Shown here one piece after another: positions 31,038-32,392 of a DNA stretch of 32,392 bases. Each line of letters begins with the position of its first letter. The stretch's first letter is position 1. The DNA is from an uncultured Treponema sp. (GTDB lineage Bacteria > Spirochaetota > Spirochaetia > Treponematales > Treponemataceae). The stretch covers positions 1-32,392 of the forward strand of contig CAKUWD010000008.1 in assembly GCA_934699065.1 (NCBI GenBank), written 5' to 3'. The notes beneath the pieces were generated by a model that worked only from the letters and a program-made list of their open reading frames with translations, did not search any database and had not been told where the DNA came from. A program made the position numbers and the translations under genes.

Positions 31038-32327
31038 ATGATTAATCCATTAGCAAAAGAATTGAATGATACCCTCGCAGGGTCAGTAGTAGACGCACTC
31101 ATGTCGGACATGGGAAAGCGCCTTTATTTTCCAAACGGAATTATTTCTCAGGGTGGAGAAGCCGCAAAAGATGCTCACTTTGCAAACGGTACAATTGGTA
31201 TGGCAGTTGCTCAGGGCACACCAATCGAGCTTGATTCTTACAAAAAGAATATGCCTTCCCTCACACCGCGCGAAACAGTTGCTTATGCAAAAACAGCCGG
31301 TAATCCAGACCTTCGTGCTTTATGGAAAGAAAAAATCATAGAAAAAAATCCGTCGCTTAAAAACAAACAGTTCTCACTGCCAATTCTGGTACCGGGACTT
31401 ACAGCAGTTCTTTCTTATGTAAGCGACCTTTTTGTTGATGTAGATAAGCCGCTTCTTGCAGCTGACCCTTGCTGGGATAATTACGAACTGATTGCAGCAG
31501 CCCGCCGTGGTGCCGAGTTCCATCAGTTCAAATGTTTTGAAAACGGAAAGTTCAACATTGCAGATCTTGAAGCAAAAATGAAAGCCGATGCAGAAAAGTA
31601 CGGCTCAGTTCGTGTAATCCTTAACTTCCCTCAGAATCCATCAGGTTATAGTCCTACAGTTTCTGAAGCAAAAGAAATTGTACGCATCGTTCGTGAAATT
31701 GCTGAATCTGGTAAGAAGGTTCTCGTCCTTTCTGATGACGCTTACTTCGGACTCAACTACGAAGATGATATCGAGCCACAGTCTCTCTTTGCTTATATGG
31801 CAGATCTTCACGAGAACGTTCTTGCAATCAAGGCTGACGGTCCAACAAAAGAAGATTTTGCATGGGGCTTCCGTGCAGGCTTTGTAACTTTCGCTTCTAA
31901 AGGACTTTCAGATGCACAGTACACAGCACTAGTTACAAAGTTCATGGCTGCAATCCGTTCTTCAGTTTCTTGTTCTTCAACTCCGTCTCAGAGCCTTGTA
32001 ATGCATGCTCTTAAGGATGAAGCACACAATAAGCAGAAGATTGAATGCCGCAAAATGCTTCAGAGCCGCTACGATCGTGTCCGCAATTTTGTAAATACAC
32101 ATACTTCAAAGGTTCTTGAACCTCTTCCTTTTAATTCTGGTTACTTTATGAGTTTCCATGTAAGTACCGGAAAAGCAGAAGAAATCCGAAAGGCACTTCT
32201 TAAAGAAAAGGGAATCGGAATTATTCAGATTGATTCTCACACCTTACGTGTTGCTTTCTCAAGTATTGATGAAGATAAGATTGATTCAGTTTACACAAGC
32301 ATTTATAATGTAGCTGATGCATTGTAA
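31038..32327 (+). CDS. PLP-dependent class I/II aminotransferase
   Basis: A 429-residue fold-type I aminotransferase. Visible features are LVPGLTAVLSYVSDLFVD (cofactor phosphate region), ADPCWDNYELIAAARRGA, then LNFPQNPSGYSPT with the substrate-binding NPSG and LVLSDDAYFGLNYEDD with the Asp that pairs with the pyridine nitrogen. The Schiff-base Lys is probably in KADGPTKEDFAWGFRAG, with the Arg that holds the phosphate. The C-terminal domain ends NSGYFMSFHVSTG and HTLRVAFSSIDEDKI. Amino donor unknown. It is longer than AspC (about 396) because of an extended N-terminus and a LEAKMKADAEKYG insert. Confidence 0.9.
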   Translation: MINPLAKELNDTLAGSVVDALMSDMGKRLYFPNGIISQGGEAAKDAHFANGTIGMAVAQGTPIELDSYKKNMPSLTPRETVAYAKTAGNPDLRALWKEKIIEKNPSLKNKQFSLPILVPGLTAVLSYVSDLFVDVDKPLLAADPCWDNYELIAAARRGAEFHQFKCFENGKFNIADLEAKMKADAEKYGSVRVILNFPQNPSGYSPTVSEAKEIVRIVREIAESGKKVLVLSDDAYFGLNYEDDIEPQSLFAYMADLHENVLAIKADGPTKEDFAWGFRAGFVTFASKGLSDAQYTALVTKFMAAIRSSVSCSSTPSQSLVMHALKDEAHNKQKIECRKMLQSRYDRVRNFVNTHTSKVLEPLPFNSGYFMSFHVSTGKAEEIRKALLKEKGIGIIQIDSHTLRVAFSSIDEDKIDSVYTSIYNVADAL

Positions 32328-32337
32328 AAAATTGATA

Positions 32338-32392
32338 TTGAAGCGTTCTAAGTTTATTTTTTTATCTCTTTTAATCTGTACGGGACTCATGC
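32338..32392 (+). CDS. Possible start of exported protein (partial)
   Basis: A TTG-initiated frame (32338, or 32332) reads KRSKFIFLSLLICTGLM, a positively charged start followed by a hydrophobic stretch like a signal peptide, with LLIC as a possible lipobox. It runs off the window end. No clear ribosome site. Tentative. Confidence 0.35.
   Translation, partial: MKRSKFIFLSLLICTGLM

Noticed and set aside
1..32392. Prophage, insertion sequence or integrated element
   Set aside because: No transposase, integrase or phage gene was found; only short non-coding repeats are present.

Overview
The window is about 32 kb of bacterial chromosome with moderate-to-low GC. It most resembles a host-associated spirochaete, probably Treponema. 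The clues are an FlgM anti-sigma factor directly behind rsmI, a moxR-DUF58 pair followed by a gene remnant, the small-molecule gene content, and many structured intergenic repeats. The genus is inferred from gene content; no 16S gene or other decisive marker is present.

Layout: (1) 1-1050 is a decayed region: an AraC-type regulator remnant broken by a string of small hairpins, then a first array of paired inverted boxes. (2) 1139-12732 is a mostly plus-strand run of single genes and short operons: a nuclease-like conserved protein, a Nudix hydrolase, a flavin reductase, a condensation-fold acyltransferase, a GNAT-HAD fusion, a YcaQ/AlkX-type DNA glycosylase, a PNPOx/MarR/HAD operon with a visible operator, a D-2-hydroxyacid dehydrogenase, an exported DUF4097-like protein, an MFS transporter and an APH-fold kinase. 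(3) 12733-16280 holds rsgA, a GNAT protein, a second array of paired inverted boxes and an ArsC/Spx-type protein, separated by repeat-rich gaps. (4) 16281-23931 holds an MGMT-type protein, an orphan rmlC, hydrolases, a small membrane gene with an in-frame stop, and the trkA-trkH potassium uptake pair split by a palindromic repeat. (5) 23983-32392 holds an esterase, a GPH-type sugar symporter, rsmI-flgM, a truncated moxR operon on the minus strand, two large cruciform-forming elements, a PLP aminotransferase and the start of another gene.

The most unusual signal is a pair of arrays, at 759-1047 and 15314-15668. Their box sequences are unrelated (AACATATAAAT in one, TTCCGATAAA in the other), but the geometry is the same. 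Each unit is two inverted boxes around a variable core of fixed length (15 nt in the first array, 18 nt in the second). Units are separated by variable spacers of 36-37 nt, so the repeat period is 73-74 bp, with one longer gap in each array. I know of no named repeat class with this layout and treat it as a candidate undescribed system.

A second theme is that several genes have a good promoter whose -10 box lies only 5-9 nt before the start codon (rsmI, the lipid-kinase gene, moxR, the aminotransferase gene, trkA). This predicts leaderless mRNAs. A third theme is gene decay at repeat boundaries: the AraC gene, the third gene of the moxR operon, and a 16-codon gene stub between the two cruciforms.
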